Shown here in pieces: positions 8,006 to 18,530 of a DNA stretch of 64,000 bases (the stretch's first letter is position 1; every line of letters begins with the position of its first letter). Source of the DNA: Acheta domesticus (taxonomy: Eukaryota; Arthropoda; Insecta; Orthoptera; Gryllidae); the NCBI GenBank assembly GCA_031308135.1, contig JAHLJT010008756.1:134494949-134558948 (forward strand), written 5' to 3'. The notes below the pieces were generated by a model. That model ran no database searches. It saw nothing but the letters and a program-made list of their open reading frames with translations, and had not been told where the DNA came from. The position numbers and the translations under genes were made by a program.

Positions 8006-8545
8006 GTACCCGGAGAGGTGGCTCAGTGCATCAATGATGGCACTGCAGTGCCTCTTGACTGGAAGGTCCTAGACTAACACTCCCCACGGTGGCAGGATTT
8101 TCGATAATAGCTTGTCAGCTTGGTCGAATTCAGTCGCTTACTGGAGGAGAATTCCAGCGGCCGCCTGCTCTGATCGGTAGTTTCCCGTGTTTTTTCCGAT
8201 TGACACGAAGAGAATGCCGCATTAGTACCCTAACAAAACGGGCCACGGACCGCGCGTGGTCTTTCCTTCGTGTTCCTTGTCCTATCCTCACTCCTTACAT
8301 ACTCAAACACGTATTCTAACATGCACTTCACGACCACATATGGCGTGAATGTTCGGGAGGCTCACTGGCGGAAGATACCTGGTTGAGGAAAAAACTCCGT
8401 TTGTCGAGGGTAAGTCGGCGCCGGATCTCGCCAACCAGCGGGGGAAGATTACAATCTCCAGATGGAAAGAACGTGCACTACACTTACAGGATTAATGACC
8501 CCCGTAGTTGACGCGCCCGGAATCTCCAACAATCGATAAACACGG
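8006..8545 (+). mobile_element. tRNA-derived SINE, family 1, near full length
   Basis: The head GAGGTGGCTCAGTGCATC is A-box-like; the B box is degraded. The body has GGAGGAGAATTCCAGCGGCC, CTGCTCTGATCGGTAGTTT, then CGCGCGTGGTCTTTCCTTCG and TCCTTACATACTCAAACACG. The 3' part has GAAGATACCTGGTTGAGG, TCGGCGCCGGATCTCGCC and GACGCGCCCGGAATC. The same ordered blocks recur at 12330, 18104, 45713, 47368, 52852, 62432 and 63782. At about 540 bp it is long for a SINE. Confidence 0.75.
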
Positions 8546-8754
8546 ACTGCATCGAGGGCATCAGCGGAAGTATCCAGTTCAGCCAACCCTGCGTCGTTGA
8601 GTGACGTGTGCGTACGATCCTGGAAATTGATACGTTGCAGAAAGCGCGGCGCTGTGGGGCAGCCTGGGTCCCGATCCTTAAGATCTTGGTGTATATTTGG
8701 ATTTAAACATAACTGCACTTGACGCAAATCAGCTTGTACTGTGTCATCCTATCA

Positions 8755-8850
8755 GGAGGTTGAACGTCACCATAGTGACAATCACTGTAGTGACGTGTGA
8801 GGTCTCCATTGGATGTCACCGTACCATATGACGACCTGACAAATCTCTAA
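8755..8850. mobile_element. Decayed core of a CTGCGATTTT-family MITE
   Basis: TCACCATAGTGACAATCACTGTAGTGACG between a left CCTATCAGGAGGTTGAACG and a right CCATTGGATG matches the centre of the intact copies. The TIRs are lost. Confidence 0.45.
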
Positions 8851-8863
8851 ATAAATTGAAGTT

Positions 8864-9411
8864 CAGTCGACTCCCGTTATAGTGAACTTCTGGGGACTAA
8901 CATTTTAAGTTCACTATATCCGAGGTTCACTACATCCGACGTTGTCAAAATTAAATAGATTTTCTCCATAAGGATTGATTTTATTAATGTAGAGATACAG
9001 CAAAATACGTTAACAACTCGAACTGAAAATTTCAGTATCTTTATTTGTCCTTAAAAATCAATTATTTTCAATTGTTTGTTTCGCACATTTTCATTAGTAA
9101 TTTATCTAGATCTTTTAATGCAGTCTCCACATCCTTCAATGCCTCTTGCAGTGTTGGAACACCGCCCCACTCACCGAAGGCTCTCGTAGATGCTTTCAGT
9201 AGCGGTATGGCGCAAGAGAGTAATGAAACTGATCGCTTCTCCAGGATTTTAATTTCCAAAATTTCCAACGTTCACTATAGCCGAGGTCCAGGTTCACGAT
9301 AAACGAATCTTCTTAAGCTTATTTATAATGCAAGTGAAATGGAACCAGAGATTAAGTTCACCGTAACTGAAGGTTCACTACATCCGAGTTCACTAGAACC
9401 GGAATGGATTG
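8864..9411. mobile_element. Pogo/Tigger-like element, non-autonomous
   Basis: The left end CAGTCGACTCCCGTTATAGT resembles pogo/Tigger termini; the right end is the complement of CAATCCATTCCGG and is followed by TA. Both subterminal regions carry multiple TTCACTA(T/C)A(T/G)CCGAG-like motifs. The minus-strand frame 9268-9068 encodes about 60 residues (GVPTLQEALKDVETALKDL near its end) that could be the acidic C-terminal tail of a pogo-type transposase, although that assignment is tentative. 548 bp is too short for a full transposase. Confidence 0.65.
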
Positions 9412-10265
9412 TATAAGGTAGAAGTGCGCGTGATTGTGCGCTGTGAATGAGCACGTTGCCCATCGTGCGCAGAAATCCACAACCGCTTCATGGAAATGAA
9501 CATAGTACAGATGCCGTGTCGAAGTAGCTGGTTCGGCGTCGGTGCCTTCAGTTCAAGGAGGGCTTGTGTTGATCTCAACGCAGCCTGGGGGACATCAGCC
9601 GCCCCTGGCGAGCCGGTTGCGCGGCGAGTGAGTGGGACTAGCACTGAAGAAGGCTGTCGGAGGCAGCCATGCGACGACGGGCGCCGTGGAGATTGTTGTG
9701 GCCGGGACTCTGACATTCTCGGATGGATAGTTCAAACTTGTTTAATGCATCATCGTTTTCTGTTCGTTCGTCGGAAAATAAAGCACCTGATATTGCTTGT
9801 CTTGATGTGTTATTTGTCTTGCATGCACAGTGCTTTTCAACCTCCCCTCCCCCTGAGAAAACATATTTTCTGTCTTTCCCTCCCATGCTAATGGGCGGTG
9901 ATAAAGAAACTACATTTCTTTATAAGCGCTGCTTTATAAAAATACTACGTTTCTTTACCATAATTTTTTTTTCGACGAAATTAACGTTGTCAGTGAATTC
10001 AGTTGCTATCTCCACAAGCGAAAATTAAAGCAAAAACAAAATCAAAACACCAACATGCGTGCGAACATTCCACACTTTGTAGGTGATTGTTTTGAAAGTG
10101 AAGTTCTGGATTGTCTTCCACCTTCGATCGCCCAGGAAATAAATTGTCTGTTGATGCATGACACGCCTGTCATGAATGTTGGTGGTGCCCAGAAGCGGTA
10201 AATGTAAGAGAAGGTTAAAAAATAGCGCATTGTGTTGATTATTGCGTTAAGAAATATAACTCGCA
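9412..10265. other. Unassigned sequence
   Basis: Mixed composition; 9530-9720 is GC-rich and open on both strands, but I recognise no domain. No RNA gene or repeat was found. Confidence 0.35.
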
Positions 10266-10269
10266 GTTA

Positions 10270-10560
10270 ATTTTATACCCGTCATGTTTCGGTCCGTATT
10301 TTCCCATATTCCCCTCTAATCCTCGGCATGTTGCCCCGCTAGTCTCCACATGTCCCTTCGCATTTTTTCAGTATCTTTCCCATATGTTTCCCGCACGAAT
10401 CCCAAATGTTTCCCGCAATGTTTGCCCTCGTGTTCCCCTTAAAATGCTCTACATAATTCCTCACATTATCTGCATGTCCAGTGCATGTTCTCCCATATGA
10501 TGCGCCCACGTGTTCCCCAAATTTTTCAGCAGCTGCTCACCGCTTGTTCCCGCACCATGT
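10270..10560 (+). repeat. Highly degenerate minisatellite with TGTTCCC core
   Basis: Variants of CATGTTTCCC recur every 15-25 bp: CATATTCCCC, CATGTTGCCCC, ACATGTCCC, ATATGTTTCCCGCAC, AAATGTTTCCCGCA, GTGTTCCCC, CATGTTCTCCC, CGTGTTCCCC and CTTGTTCCCGCAC. Spacing is irregular, so this is an old array. Confidence 0.55.
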
Positions 10561-10963
10561 GTGCAGAACACAATTGACTCATTTTCAGACTTAGTCATTT
10601 GTCTCGTCGTCAGATTAATTTTTCTAGCGATAACAATTCCCGGACTGAACTGCGAGTAGTTAGTTTCGCGTCCGCGATCGTCGCGAGCCGGGCTAGAGCA
10701 GAGCTAGTTGCACTAACAAATAAGAAATATCCGAACACACGTGTATTTGTTTACATTTCTAAAGACAAACGATTAAATGTGTATGAAAACACATTGGCAA
10801 TGGATTCATTCTTAAATGGCGAAGCATTGGCGCAACAACAGTTTGAAACCTGTATCCGAGTGCCGGGAATATAAAGCCATGCAGAGAATTCCGAAAAGCG
10901 GCATCTGGGCCCAAGGAGGCGTGAAAGGTGACGTCCGCCCAGCCGCGACGCGAAACGAAGCAT

Positions 10964-11292
10964 GCGACGCGATGCGATGCGACAAGAGGCGACGCGAGGC
11001 GATGCGACGCGATGCAATGCGACGCGATGCAATGCGATGCGACGCGAAGCGATGCGATGCGATGCGATGCGACTCGACGCAACACGACGCGATGCCATAC
11101 GATGCGACGTGAAGCGATGCGATGCGATGCGACGCGATGCGATACGATGCGACGCGAAGCGATGCGACTTGACCCGATGCGACTCGACGCGATGCGACAC
11201 GATGGGACGCGATGCGACACGATGCGACGCGATGCAACGCGATGCAACGCGACGTGACGCGACGCGATGCGACACGACGCGATGCGACGCGT
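10964..11292 (+). repeat. 10-bp GATGCGACGC satellite-like array
   Basis: About 33 units built from two pentamers, GATGC and GACGC, with point variants (GATGCAATGC, GACTCGACGC, GATACGATGC). Because of the 5-bp period most frames stay open on both strands and encode Arg/Asp/Met or Ser/His/Arg/Val repeats. These are not genes. Confidence 0.9.
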
Positions 11293-11640
11293 TCGCCGGC
11301 ACCTCCCCCGTTCCCCGCGCGACGCGGCTTCACGCGCCCCCGGGCAAAGCACGTGCGAGCGCCACCGCAGCGGCCGACAGCAAATATTTGTCGCGCACGC
11401 GTGTCCGCACGGGCGCGGCGGGGCCGGGAGGGGAGGGGAGCACGGCAGCCGCGGCCAGCCGTGGCCGAGCGCAGCGGGCAACGCGGTGTGGTGCAGTGGG
11501 GGCGGGGCGGAGGGGGGCGATCGGTTGCGAACGCTGCCTGCGGTGACTTTTTTTGACGCATCGGCTGCTAACGTGCGCGTCAGGGGTTCGTTGCGCTGCG
11601 CAGCGCTTGCTGTGGCACAGGCCACTTCTCGCCGATGAGC
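11293..11640. other. CpG-rich block
   Basis: Dense CpG with G-runs (GGGCGGGGCGGAGGGGGGCG) directly after the 10-bp array. It may be a CpG island or simply repeat-associated GC sequence; no start site can be placed. Confidence 0.4.
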
Positions 11641-11746
11641 GCCGTTTGTCTGCCCTCGCATTAAAATAATCCGTTGCCATTTTTGAATATATTTGCAGAT
11701 CTAATCGATGTCATTATTTTTATTCACTTTGGTTAAATAAAGTCGA

Positions 11747-11959
11747 ATTAAATGATCACAGGTGTTGTCATTGCCAACAATGTTGTTTATTACAAGAGCA
11801 GCTTTCGATGGCTTAGCCATCATCATCAGTTTTCTGCTGTCTGGAAGCCACGAAACGACTAGCAGACAGCAGAAAACTGATGATGATGGCTAAGCCATCG
11901 AAAGCTGCTCTTGTAATAAACAACATTGTTGGCAATGACAACACCTGTGATCATTTAAT
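11747..11959. repeat. Perfect 96-bp inverted repeat with 21-bp spacer (foldback)
   Basis: Left arm 11747-11842 and right arm 11864-11959 are exact reverse complements over all 96 positions; the spacer is 11843-11863. In the right arm CTGATGA (11877-11883), the short hairpin GATGGC-TAA-GCCATC (11885-11899) and GAAA (11900-11903) follow in hammerhead-ribozyme order, with one extra T before the hairpin. Such CTGATGA-stem-GAAA motifs are known in Penelope-like retroelements. No protein is encoded. Confidence 0.9.
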
Positions 11960-12325
11960 TTTAAATGCCAACGACATTTCACCACTAAACCAATACCAAT
12001 AAATAAAGTTGAACCAGTGATATGTGTAAGATATAAAAATTATTAGAAAACAAAAAGTATAGTTATTGAAATTTGCAGTGAATGGAAACGTACGATATTC
12101 CTATCGTAACATCTTATTATAAAATATTTGATTGGTTATAATTGACATCACAGTGCCAAATGCGTGTTATTCAAACCAGTTTATTTCTTGTTTTCTTTTC
12201 CATATAAATTCTCGGTTAATAAGAAATCTACCTTAGGGACCCTCGAAATTGACTTCGCCGTCGAAAACTCGATCTGGAATGTTTTGTTCCAATCAAATAT
12301 GTTTCCTCAATAATTAGAACAGCTG
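11960..12325. other. AT-rich unassigned sequence
   Basis: No gene or repeat recognised between the foldback and the next SINE. Confidence 0.35.
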
Positions 12326-12329
12326 ACTG

Positions 12330-12605
12330 GCTAAGATGGCTGAGTCAACATCCGGGAAGTTCTGGAACTTGATTGCCAATGCTGTCGAATTTTCGACTCT
12401 AGCTATATAGCTAGGTCGAATTCAACCACTGTTTGCAGGAGGATTCTAGAAGTGCGGCTCCGAGTGTTGGGTGGTTTCTCGCAACAATAACTCGCCAATA
12501 CCGGAGCAATACCCTAGCAACGGGCGACGGACCACGTGTGATCATTCCCTTCCGATTCTTGCCCCCTTCTCTTACAACACACACACACACACATGTCAAG
12601 AGGCC
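12330..12605 (+). mobile_element. SINE family 1, 5' half
   Basis: The head GGCTAAGATGGCTGAGTCAA is followed by the family blocks GCAGGAGGATTCTAG, GGGCGACGGACCACG and a CA-repeat tail. The B box is degraded and the second half of the family consensus is absent. Confidence 0.65.
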
Positions 12606-12825
12606 AGTACGGTGCTTAAAACTTTTTTTATTTGGGACAACGCTACACTAGAGGAGATACCTGAAAAGGGAAAACCTCGCAAAGCGATTTGTAGAAGGGA
12701 GCGAGGTCTCACTTTGAAATAGTGTGGGGGGGGGACAACACCGCCATCTGTCGAGTATAACGTACTTGTAAAGTATTTGTCGTGCACGGGATCACTAAAT
12801 TGTGACTCACGTACTCGAAAAGCCG

Positions 12826-13090
12826 CACTGGCGGATCTAGGGGGACGGGGATCCAGGGTCGTAGGTCCCCCATCCCCCCACAAGGCCAAGAGTTTTCGTT
12901 TACTTTCCTTTATTTGTCAGAATTGATTTAAATATTTATGTGTGAATCATGTACTTATTTGTGAAGCATCATATCTACTGCACATAAATAACATGCAATA
13001 TAATAAAAAATATGTTTATTGTTTAACAAAAATCCAAGATGTCCACCCTCTTTCCCAAATGATCGTCTGGCCCCTCCACCGGCCTTGGAT
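12826..13090. mobile_element. hAT-type MITE (GGCGGATC family), decayed
   Basis: The left end CACTGGCGGATCTAGGGGGA and the interior ACTTTCCTTTATTTGTCAGA, TATGTTTATTGTTTAAC and AAATGATCG match the copies at 49040 and 55219. The right end is degraded and no clean 8-bp duplication is seen. Confidence 0.65.
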
Positions 13091-13159
13091 TTGAGAACGG
13101 AATGGCGCAAGGGAAGAGCTTGTGCTTGAGCCCAAGGATGTGGTTCGGGCGAAGATCCC

Positions 13160-13905
13160 CGAGTCGCAGCATTCGAGGTGGCCGCAGTTCGTGGCGCCTT
13201 AGCGCCGGCCATTGTCTCCGCGCATTGTCCTTGGCCACGCGGCGCGGCGCGGCGCGGCGCGGGAAGCGAGTGTCGAGGGGCCGCGGAATGGTTTCGCACG
13301 GGCGCCGGCGCAGCGCGCTGTTTACCGCCCATGTAAATGAGGCGGTGCGCATGCGCCGTCCATAAAGCCCCGCATGGCCTCGTAATCGAGAGAAGTGGCG
13401 CTTGGGTCAGCCCTTCGCCCTTCCTTTTTATTCCGCGCTGCTCCTTTCTTTTTTGTGGGCGGGGCCCAGCGCTCCCGCCCATTCCGCCGGGTTTAGACTA
13501 CCTGTGGCGGCGGCGGCGGCGTTACGCAGAGCCTCGCCCGGGCGGAACTAATGGGCGACGGCGGCGGGCGGGGCGAGGGAGGGGTGGGGCGGCGCGGCGT
13601 GTGTGGAACGCACCCGACATACGACCCCGGCGTGGGAGGGAGGGAGTGCGAGCCACGGGAATAACGGCGAATGGGGGATCTTCGCCCGTGTGCACCAGTT
13701 TGGCTCTTGGATGTCAAGGAACAGGGTTAATGGCAGGAGGGGAGAGGAGGGGAGGCGGGGGTGGAGAGCGATGGAAGCGTTGTGAGTGGGGAAGGTGGGG
13801 GGTGGCGCGGGCTTACGGCAGCGTGGGCGCCGATGGCTGTTCGCCTAAGTCAGCCCATTACTTACTGTCGCCGCTGCAATCCCCCGGCCCGCCACACCGC
13901 CTCGA
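13160..13905. other. CpG-rich block
   Basis: Dense CpG with (GGCGC)n at 13240-13262 and long G/C runs. Frames open on both strands reflect composition. No TATA or initiator could be assigned. Confidence 0.4.
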
Positions 13906-14215
13906 CCTGCAGCAGCCACCGCCGCCGCCGCCGGCCCCGCCGCCGCCCCCGCCACTGCCACCGGCCCCGCCGCCCCCGCCGCCCTCGCCCCGCCGCCGCC
14001 GCCACCACCACCTCCACCGCTACCGCCGCCACCGCGGCCCCCGCCCCCGCCCCCGCCGCCGCCGCCGCTGCCGCCCCCGCCGCCCCAGCCGCCCCCGCCG
14101 CCCCAGCCGCCCCGCCGCCGCCGCCGCCGCCGCCGCCGCTGCCGCCCCCGCCCCCGCCCCCGCCCCCGCCGCCGCCGCCGCCGCCGCTGCCGCCACCGCC
14201 ACCGCCACGCGTCTG
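13906..14215. repeat. (GCC/CCG)n compound microsatellite
   Basis: Nearly uninterrupted CCG/CCCCCG/CCA units. All six frames remain largely open, giving poly-Pro, poly-Ala, poly-Arg or poly-Gly. There is no protein evidence. Confidence 0.95.
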
Positions 14216-14830
14216 ACCTTACGTCCTCATGGTACAGCCCTACGCTTTCCCCCTTTTTCTGCATATCCAAGTTTCGTCCTTATATATTTCGTCAGCTCTG
14301 CCCCATTTTTTCGTGTCTATTTGCTTGTCTTTCTCATCCAAACTTCTTCCGTTTTTCGTCGCCGCTATTGGACAATCTCCACCATGTCGTCGGCTCGAAT
14401 ACGTTGGGCTTCAATTTACTTTCTTAGTTGTCAACATCGTTTCGACGCACAACATTCTCTCAAATTCGTTCTGTCGTCGCTCTCCTAAACAGTTCGTTGT
14501 AAGCTTTCTTACGCACACAATCTTTTTCTCAACATCTTATTTTGCCGTTGACAAGTCTACTTTTTTGTTCTTGCCTTTGTTTTCTGTCATGAAAAACAGA
14601 TAAACACTCGGTTTGTATCACATGAGCTCTTTTTTTCAATCTCGCCACTGCATAACATCTGTTCCCACTCTGTTAGCGCTTTCAGTATGTTATCAGTAAT
14701 TTCCTCCGTCTCCCGAGTTGATACTTTGACTTTTCTGATCGTCTCCTTTATTTCACCGTCATTTGTCCTCGTTAGTTCGCGTTCGTCCCGCGCTTTTCGC
14801 CACAGCTTTCGTCCTCGCCGCCTCCACTTC
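14216..14830. other. Pyrimidine-biased unassigned sequence
   Basis: T/C-rich on the plus strand, with no recognised gene or repeat. It separates the two trinucleotide blocks. Confidence 0.35.
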
Positions 14831-15571
14831 CGCATTGCCGCCGCCACCGCCACCGCTGCGACCGCCACCGCCGCCATCGCCACCGCCGCCACCGTTACCG
14901 CCGCCACCGTCACGGTCACCGTCGCCACTGCCACCACCACTGCCAAAGTCATCGTCACCGCCACCGCCACCACCACCGCTACCATCAGCACCACCACCGC
15001 CGCCACCGCTTCCACCGCCGCCACCGCCACCATCACCGCCGCCACCGCCACCATCACCGCCGCCACCGCCACCGCTTCCAACGCCGCCACCGCCACCATC
15101 GCCACCGCCACCGTCACCGCCACCGCCTCCGTCACCGCCACCACCGCCGCTACCATCAGCACCACCGCCGCCGCCGCCGCCGCTGCCGCCGCTACCATCA
15201 GCACCACCACCGCCGCCACCGCTTCCACCGCCGCCACCGCCACCATCACCGCCGCCACCGCCACCGCTTCCTACACCGCCACCGCTACCATCGCCACCGC
15301 CACCGCCTCCGTCACCGCCACCACCGCCGCTACCATCAGCACCGCCGCCGCCGCCGCTGCCGCCGCTACCACCGCCGCCACCCCCACCGCCGCCGCCACC
15401 GCTTCCACCGCCGCCACCGCCACCATCACCACCGCCACCGCCACTATCGCCGCCGCCACCGCTACCGCCGCCACCGCCACCGTCACGGTCACCGTCGCCA
15501 CTGCCACTACCAATGCCAAAGTCACCGTCACCACCACCGCCACCACCGCCGCTACCATCACCGCCCGCGCC
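14831..15571. repeat. (CCACCG/ATC)n trinucleotide tract with higher-order repeats
   Basis: Trinucleotide-period CCG, CCA and ATC units. On top of this, the block GCCTCCGTCACCGCC recurs exactly 180 bp apart (15125, 15305), and GTCACGGTCACCGTCGCC recurs 573 bp apart (14909, 15482). All frames open on both strands (poly-Pro, Ala/Thr or Gly-rich). Confidence 0.9.
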
Positions 15572-15904
15572 GGGAGCCCCGAATATTTGGCGGCGCCTTC
15601 GTTTTGTCCCCGGCCGCCTGCTGCTTTGTTCGCCCGCTGTGCCGTCGACGCGTCGGATTTCAATCATTTTAGCGCTGCCCCGCCCCACCCCCGCCTGCCG
15701 GTGCGGAGGGTGATCATTTGCGGAATGGCGTCGCCGCAAGGTGTGCGCCAGCCCGCCGGGCGGCGCTCGGAGCGTTTGTGGAATTGAAGGAATATTCCTC
15801 ATGGGCCATCGCGCGTTCGTTGCGGCTCGACGGGCCTCAGTCCCCTGGATTGGGATTGCAAACGAACACTGACAAAGGCGCAAGGCGCAACAGCATTTTT
15901 TAGA

Positions 15905-16440
15905 TAGATAGATATTATTTCTGCGAGTAGGTTTACAACCTGGTGGCAGAACACTATTTATTTATTTACATATTACATTTTAAGACAAAAGTAATAATAA
16001 TAAAAATAGTAATAATAATATAACAATACAGGCAATAATAACAATAAAAGCATTAACTCTAAATTTTAAGGCTGTCCTGCACAGATATTCTAACTAATAA
16101 ATACATGAATAATTTTAAATACACTGCAATCCACTTCACCTCACTTTACAACACTTGCATTTCACTTCGCTTTCTTCATCTCTATTTCACTACAGTTCAC
16201 AACACGTCACAACACTCCACAAATACTACTTTGAATATAATTATATATTTTATGAAGGAATGCATTTAATAGTAATTGTCACAATACTTATTAGCTTATT
16301 ATTAGCTTATACTTATTAGCTTATTATATTAGCTTAACTTGCTAATTAATAAAGTTTACAAATATCGTTAGTTAATATTCTTTTAAATTTTTGTACACCT
16401 AGAGGAAAGGGTTCTGGGAAACGGGAGAGGCTATAAGCGT
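15905..16440 (-). mobile_element. 5'-truncated LINE 3' end, same family as 2487-6206
   Basis: Reading the minus strand from 16440: the last codons of an ORF2 (AGAACCCTTTCCTC, then AAAATTTAAAAG) align with the ORF2 end near 5705-5740 of the intact element. An AT-rich 3' UTR with TTCAC/CACTT pentamers follows, then the hairpin TTCTGC...GCAGAA (15951-15919), ending in a (TCTA)n tail at 15901-15915. About 540 bp, truncated just inside the ORF2 C-terminus. Confidence 0.8.
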
Positions 16441-17150
16441 CATGACCAGCTGACTTGACGTTTTGTTGCTAACATTATTTCGTTTAAGATTCACTTAAAA
16501 TGAATTCGAATTTTTGATGTATAGAAATTTATGGCAGGTTCTTGTGATGTATTGAATGCATATTGTTACTATACAGAATTAACATGAAATATATTTATGA
16601 ATTTGTGTAATCCGCTTTTTGCGTAGGAGGGTAACATAAGGAGACCAGCCCACCCCTTGTGGGTGCGCCATTGACAAATTATAAGTTGGAAAAAGTCGTC
16701 TCATTCCTGCGCAGACTAACGTTTTTCTGTTATAAGGCCAGTCATTTGTATCGTATGTGCTAGTCATTTGATTCCTTGTGTTGAAGAATTATTTCACTTC
16801 TTCCGTCGCTCCTCCTCTGAATAGGGTTGAAAAATAGTTATTTTATGCAGGAGCAGACATTGTGTATTGATATTGCCCATTACTTCTAGTTGCGTCCCTG
16901 TAGGATTTTTATACGTTGCGCATCTTTACCGTTGAATGCATTCTTCGTCACGGTGAATATCGACAGCATCATCTCATAATAAAACTCTACGCTGCTTACC
17001 TGCCTTCTTCCCAACAATGCGTTTGATAGATACTAGAAATGTATTCTCTCTCCTTCGTCGCGATGTTTTCCCCCAAGCAACCGTGTGTTCTAAAAATATT
17101 GCGCGATTCGAGCTGTAATGCAGGGCTGCGTCTCATGCAGGGAGCTTCGT
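16441..17150. other. Unassigned AT-rich sequence
   Basis: No gene, RNA or repeat recognised. Confidence 0.35.
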
Positions 17151-17322
17151 CGGAGGCGCAGCTTTCAGGCGATTTTCCGCGCGTCGCCCGGGAAGTCATT
17201 TCAATTTTTCAGCCCGGGCCCCGCCCGCACGGGCCGCTGCGCGCGCGGCTGCCGAAGCGGCGGCGGGGCGTCCGTCTGCGCTCGCAGCCCCGCTCACCCC
17301 CCCTCACCACTCCCCGCCCCTC
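17151..17322. other. CpG-rich block
   Basis: GCGCGCGGCTGCCGAAGCGG and similar; high CpG with a sharp change to C/T-rich sequence downstream. Confidence 0.35.
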
Positions 17323-17990
17323 CCCAACACGCCTTTCCACGCAACGCCTCATCCTTTTCCTTCCCGCTTATCCCTTCACCTTTCTACGCTCCGGTTCATT
17401 CTTTTCCTTTCCGCTTATCCCTTCTCCTTTCTACGCTCTACCCTTCTACGCCCCGGCTGTGCCTCTTCCTTCCCGCTTATCCCTTCTCCTTTCCGCCCTA
17501 CCCTACACGCTCCGGCTGAGCCTCTTCCTTCTCGCTACTTCCCTCCCCGCCTCATCTCTCTCCAACCACGTCTCACCCCTCCCCTCCCCGCCTCTCCTCT
17601 CCACATACCGCCTCTTCCTTTTTTCTCGCTTCTCCCCTCCCGTCTACGCTCCGGCTCATCCTTGTTCTTCTCGCTTCTCCCCTATCTGCCTCACTTCTCC
17701 ACGCACTGCCGGATCCTTTTCTTTTCCGTTTATCCCCTCTCCTTTCCGCATTCTACTTCCACTCCGCTCCCCCCTTCCCTGCCACTCCCCTCTCTGTTTA
17801 CCCTTCGACTCCTCGCGTCATCCCTTGCCTGTCTGCGTCGTCCCTCGCGCACCATCCCCCTCCACACGCATCACCCCTCCCCTCCTCGCCACAGCCCACT
17901 CCGCATCGCAGTCCCCTCGCATTGGTGAGCCCTCCTCTTCACTGCCCATCGCGCCCCGTTCATCTCCCCTGGCCCCCTCAGATGGCTCTG
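17323..17990. repeat. C/T-rich low-complexity tract with CTTCCCGCTTATCCCTTCTC repeats
   Basis: Irregular 40-60 bp units containing CCGCTTATCCCTTCTCCTTT and CTACGCTCCGGCT. Open frames (Ser/Pro/Leu-rich) follow from strand bias. Confidence 0.6.
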
Positions 17991-18103
17991 TGTCATCTGA
18001 TGCTGCTTCAGTGTCTGCTCGGGTCTTCTTAGGATTACAGTACCAACAAACGCGGTTTTTTTTGCATTAACTACGTAGCTGCATTGTATATTACCATTGT
18101 CTA

Positions 18104-18530
18104 AAAGAGGATTCTAGTGGCCTGTTGCTCTGATCGGTAGTTTTTCGTGGTTTCTACGGTGACGCGAACAACGAACCGGGAACCGCGCCGATCTTTTGTT
18201 CGAAACGAAGCTGAACGAACCACGCGCGATCTTTCCTTCTTCACCTTTGTCTCATCTCCCCTTACACATACTTAAACTTGCGTGGACTACACCAACGCAC
18301 GGGTCGGGAGACCAAATGGGAGTGTAGTCCTGGCTGGGGCCATTGCCTCGCTGGTGGGATGCAGCTGGAAGTCCGCTAATTGACCCTGCAGGTCGCCGCC
18401 AAATCTTACTTTCTAGCGGAGGAGGAACAACTCTGTTCCCGATACTGTAGTGCATGTTACAGCCGGGAGGTAATGACCGGAATAGTTGATGCCGCCCGAA
18501 ACACGAAATACTTACTCACTCACTCACTCC
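18104..18530 (+). mobile_element. SINE family 1, lacking tRNA head
   Basis: Starts at GAGGATTCTAGTGGCC and continues CTGCTCTGATCGGTAGTTTT, CGCGCGATCTTTCCTTC, CCCTTACACATACTTAAAC, GGTCGGGAGACC, CATTGCCTCGCTGGTGGGA, GGTCGCCGCC and TAATGACCGGAATAGTTGA. It ends in an ACTCACTCACTC tail at about 18510-18530. 5' truncated. Confidence 0.7.

Noticed and set aside
9393..9716. 107-codon minus-strand frame in GC-rich sequence
   Set aside because: Opposite-strand frame equally open; no domain.
10751..11661. Long Ser/His/Arg/Val-repeat frames on the minus strand and Arg/Asp/Met frames on the plus strand
   Set aside because: They are translations of the 10-bp GATGCGACGC array, open in most frames on both strands.
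11877..11903. Calling the foldback core a confirmed hammerhead ribozyme
   Set aside because: The core order fits but has an extra T before stem II, and I could not identify convincing stems I and III or the cleavage site. Kept as a hypothesis only.
13337..14488. 383-codon plus-strand frame
   Set aside because: It runs through the CCG microsatellite (poly-Pro/Ala/Arg) and has no domain; overlapping frames are equally open.
14759..15883. 374-codon Gly-rich minus-strand frame and Pro- or Thr/Ala-rich plus-strand frames
   Set aside because: Produced by the trinucleotide tract; six frames open, no signal peptide or non-repetitive domain.
17039..18070. 343-codon Ser/Pro/Leu-rich frame
   Set aside because: Explained by a pyrimidine-rich low-complexity tract with few stop-forming purines.
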